7,739 nucleotides of DNA from UBA9337 sp038331135 (GTDB lineage Bacteria > Patescibacteriota > Minisyncoccia > Moranbacterales > UBA9337), in the NCBI GenBank assembly GCA_038331135.1, contig JBBQOS010000039.1, forward strand, positions 1 through 7,739. Reading direction: 5' to 3'. Below, in pieces: positions 6,105-7,739 of this stretch; position 1 is the stretch's first letter; the number at the start of each line of letters is the position of its first letter. The translations under genes were made by a program, and so were the position numbers. A model generated the notes under the pieces. The model was not told where the DNA came from, did no database searches, and saw nothing but the letters and a program-made list of their open reading frames with translations.

Positions 6105-7313
6105 ATGAGATTTATATTCAAAGCCAAAAATCAAGAAGGAGAAGCTAAAAGTGGAACAATTGATGCTGCTAGTAAAGAGCTAGCTTTTCAAATACTCCAA
6201 GAAAACAAAATGATCCCCGTTTCTATAGATAGAGACGGTAGTGATGATAAGTTAAGTCAATATATTAAGAAAACCTTTGATAGGGTGACCAGTAAAGACC
6301 TACTTATTTTCTTTAGACAATTGCAAGCTTTAATAGGATCTAAAGTTCCCGTGGTTTATTCTTTGCGAGCAATTAGTGACCAATCCGAAAGTAAATATTT
6401 AGCTAGTATCGTAAAAGATATTGCTAACGACATAGAGGATGGGGCTTCTTTTTCTCAGTCTCTTGCTAGATATCCCGATACTTTCCCGCCTGTTGTAACT
6501 AGTGTTATAAGAGCAGGTGAAATTTCGGGTAATTTAGAATCATCCATTAAAAACGTGGCTATTAGTATAGAAAAAAACTACAGAATAACCGCTAAAATAA
6601 GAGGCGCGCTTATTTATCCCGCCTTTGTTTTGGCAACAGCTTTTGTGGTTGGATTTGCTAGTGTTACATTTATAATTCCAAAATTAACAGTTATCATAGA
6701 GGATATGGATGCGGAACTTCCTTGGCACACTATGGCAGTTATTAAATTGGGTCACTTTATGGAAAATTATTGGTGGGCAATATTATTTGTGATTTTGGGA
6801 TTTATTTTTAGCATTATCTATTATATAAAAACGGATGCTGGTAAAAAAGAATGGGATAGGATAAAGTTAGATTTGCCGGTTTTGGGGAAAATGTTCCAAT
6901 ATTTATATATCGTAAGGTTTGCGGGAAATTTAGTTATTTTATTGGAGGGAGGCGTTTCGATTGTTCAATCTTTGGTGACAGTGAGTGACGTGGTAAATAA
7001 CGATGTTTATAAAAAATTAATTTTATCTTGTGCAGAGGAAGTCAAAACAGGTGGGAATATCAGTACGGTTTTGGCTTATTCGGATTATGTTCCTGGTGTT
7101 ATGTCAAAAATGGTGGCCATCGGAGAAAAAACCGGTAAAATTACAGAATCGCTAGAGAGTGTGAGTAATTTTTATGAACAAGAGATGGACGAGATGGTTA
7201 AAAATTTATCAGTTTTAATTGAACCGATTTTGATAGTGGGTCTAGGTATTGGTGTAGCTATATTGGCTTTCTCAATTTTGCTACCGATTTATAGCGTGAT
7301 ACAGAAATTTTAG
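6105..7313 (+). CDS. pilC: Type IV pilus inner-membrane platform protein PilC (GspF family)
   Basis: This polytopic membrane protein is the platform on which PilB and PilT act. The 402-residue product has the standard GspF/PilC plan: an N-terminal segment (about 1-60, MRFIFKAKNQEGE), a first T2SSF helical domain (about 66-165), membrane helices at about 168-192 and 222-241, a second T2SSF domain (about 265-365) and a last membrane helix at about 370-397. The paired 'GE.SG.L'-type signatures are present as GEISGNL (138-144) and GEKTGKI (340-346), one per repeat. The length is normal for the family. The start is an ATG four bases after the pilT stop, with no Shine-Dalgarno, so translation probably depends on ribosomes leaving pilT. 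It closes the assembly-machine block; a repeat and a fresh promoter follow before the pilin. Confidence 0.96.
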   Translation: MRFIFKAKNQEGEAKSGTIDAASKELAFQILQENKMIPVSIDRDGSDDKLSQYIKKTFDRVTSKDLLIFFRQLQALIGSKVPVVYSLRAISDQSESKYLASIVKDIANDIEDGASFSQSLARYPDTFPPVVTSVIRAGEISGNLESSIKNVAISIEKNYRITAKIRGALIYPAFVLATAFVVGFASVTFIIPKLTVIIEDMDAELPWHTMAVIKLGHFMENYWWAILFVILGFIFSIIYYIKTDAGKKEWDRIKLDLPVLGKMFQYLYIVRFAGNLVILLEGGVSIVQSLVTVSDVVNNDVYKKLILSCAEEVKTGGNISTVLAYSDYVPGVMSKMVAIGEKTGKITESLESVSNFYEQEMDEMVKNLSVLIEPILIVGLGIGVAILAFSILLPIYSVIQKF

Positions 7314-7334
7314 TATTTAGTGTTAGCTATTGAT

Positions 7335-7360
7335 ACGTTAATGCGTTAATTGAGCAATAA
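7335..7360 (+). repeat. GTTAA-octamer intergenic repeat, copy 3
   Basis: Two adjacent octamers, ACGTTAAT (7335-7342) and GCGTTAAT (7343-7350), keep the strict 8-base register and are followed by TGAGCAAT and AA. The AGCAATAA tail is identical to that of the copy at 4529-4562. It begins about 20 bases after the pilC stop and ends about 25 bases before the pilin promoter. No stable GC stem or T-tract is present, so I do not call it a terminator. Confidence 0.45.
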
Positions 7361-7385
7361 AGAATGGGATTACTTAGAAAATATA

Positions 7386-7413
7386 TTGCATCTCAAGCTT
7401 TCTGTGCTATAAT
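7386..7413 (+). promoter_or_regulatory. Probable pilin promoter (extended -10)
   Basis: A perfect TATAAT at 7408-7413 is preceded by TGC, giving the extended -10 form TGCTATAAT. A weak -35 hexamer TTGCAT (7386-7391) lies 16 bases upstream. Initiation is expected near 7420, giving a leader of about 90 bases to the pilin ATG. An own promoter fits the need for far more pilin than assembly proteins. It is the best-placed promoter in the window, since it lies in the longest gap and immediately before the structural gene. Confidence 0.6.
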
Positions 7414-7473
7414 TAATTTATAGTGATGAGAAAATTCTAAAAAAATAAAAATAAAATTTAAATAAAATTAAAA

Positions 7474-7512
7474 ATGTTTAAAAACAAAAAAAAGAAAGGA
7501 GATGGAATCTAA
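7474..7512 (+). CDS. Possible 12-codon leader ORF overlapping the pilin start
   Basis: An ATG at 7474, in an A-rich context like the other starts of this locus, opens a 12-codon frame encoding MFKNKKKKGDGI. Its TAA stop (7510-7512) shares its last base with the pilin ATG, giving TAATG. The frame differs from that of the pilin. The arrangement would allow termination-reinitiation, and the pilin Shine-Dalgarno lies inside the leader frame. The first nine residues resemble the lysine-rich leader of many prepilins, so it may be a decayed older pilin start. At this length, chance is a real alternative. Confidence 0.3.
   Translation: MFKNKKKKGDGI
7495..7503 (+). promoter_or_regulatory. Strong Shine-Dalgarno of the pilin gene
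   Basis: AAAGGAGAT lies eight bases before the pilin ATG at 7512 and includes a full AAGGAG core. It is the only canonical ribosome binding site in the window: the starts of pilN, pilB, the response regulator, pilT and pilC follow A/T-rich sequence, and pilO has only a weak G-rich match. It fixes the pilin start and suggests a high translation rate. Confidence 0.8.
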
Positions 7513-7739
7513 TGAATAAAATAAAAAAAGGTTTTACCTTAATAGAGCTTTTAATCGTGATTGCGATTATTGGTATCTTGGCTTCTATTGTGTTGGTTAG
7601 TCTAAATAGTGCTAGAGGTAAAGCTAGGGCTGCTCAATATAAATCTGTTGTTGCTAGTTTGAATCCATTATTATTGACATGTTGCGAGGCTACTGGAAAT
7701 ACTCTTATTGATGCCAGTGCTGGAGGTGGAAATGAAATT
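7512..7739 (+). CDS. pilA: Type IV prepilin, major or minor pilin (3' partial)
   Basis: Seventy-six codons are visible before the window ends. The N-terminus MNKIKKG^FTLIEL is a textbook class III prepilin leader: a six-residue basic leader plus Gly7, cleavage and N-methylation before Phe8, and the conserved Glu at mature position 5 (Glu12). A hydrophobic helix (about 8-31) follows, then an Ala/Arg/Lys-rich continuation (SLNSARGKARAAQYKS) typical of the pilin alpha-1 spine. Beyond it are adjacent cysteines Cys57-Cys58 and a Gly-rich segment (71-73) at the window edge. The prepilin peptidase that must process it is not encoded in the window. Its own promoter and strong RBS suggest high expression and thus a major pilin, but minor pilins share the same N-terminus and the missing 3' part prevents a decision. 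Confidence 0.93.
   Translation, partial: MNKIKKGFTLIELLIVIAIIGILASIVLVSLNSARGKARAAQYKSVVASLNPLLLTCCEATGNTLIDASAGGGNEI

Noticed and set aside
7314..7385. Intrinsic terminator between pilC and the pilin
   Set aside because: Only short, weak A/T pairings (such as TATTG with CAATA) are visible and no T-tract follows, so transcription could read through into the pilin.

Overview
The window is an AT-rich stretch carrying most of a type IV pilus (T4P) assembly locus. All genes are on the + strand, in the order pilM (5' end cut off by the window), pilN, pilO, pilB, a stand-alone receiver-domain response regulator, pilT, pilC, and the start of a type IV pilin gene (3' end cut off). The minus strand holds only shadow reading frames. 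No stretch longer than 300 bases lacks a gene; the longest gap is the roughly 200 bases between pilC and the pilin.

Organism: the AT-rich composition, AT-rich gaps, A-rich rather than Shine-Dalgarno start regions, absence of pilP and pilQ between pilO and pilB, a CheY-like protein between the two ATPase genes, and a minimal pilin all resemble T4P loci of Candidate Phyla Radiation (Patescibacteria, Parcubacteria-like) bacteria. This is an inference from gene order and protein style; no 16S or other marker is present. No in-frame TGA occurs inside any gene, so the standard bacterial code fits.

Layout: 2-1099 pilM; 1100-1212 gap with two extended -10 promoter candidates; 1213-1758 pilN; 1759-1852 gap with a hairpin and a minus-oriented GTTAA repeat; 1853-2725 pilO; 2803-4470 pilB; 4471-4585 gap with a plus-oriented GTTAA repeat; 4586-4981 response regulator; 5018-6100 pilT; 6105-7313 pilC; 7314-7511 gap with another GTTAA repeat, a near-consensus promoter, a 12-codon leader ORF and a strong ribosome binding site; 7512 to the end, pilin.

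Working together: PilM (cytoplasmic, actin-like) binds the tail of PilN. PilN and PilO form the alignment complex around the inner-membrane platform PilC. PilB drives pilin polymerisation and PilT depolymerisation. The pilin is the probable fibre subunit. Prepilin peptidase is not in the window. The receiver protein is placed to control extension and retraction, though its partner kinase is not visible. The main points for follow-up are this receiver, the overlapping leader ORF at the pilin start, the pilin-specific promoter and RBS, and an intergenic repeat family built on GTTAA octamers.
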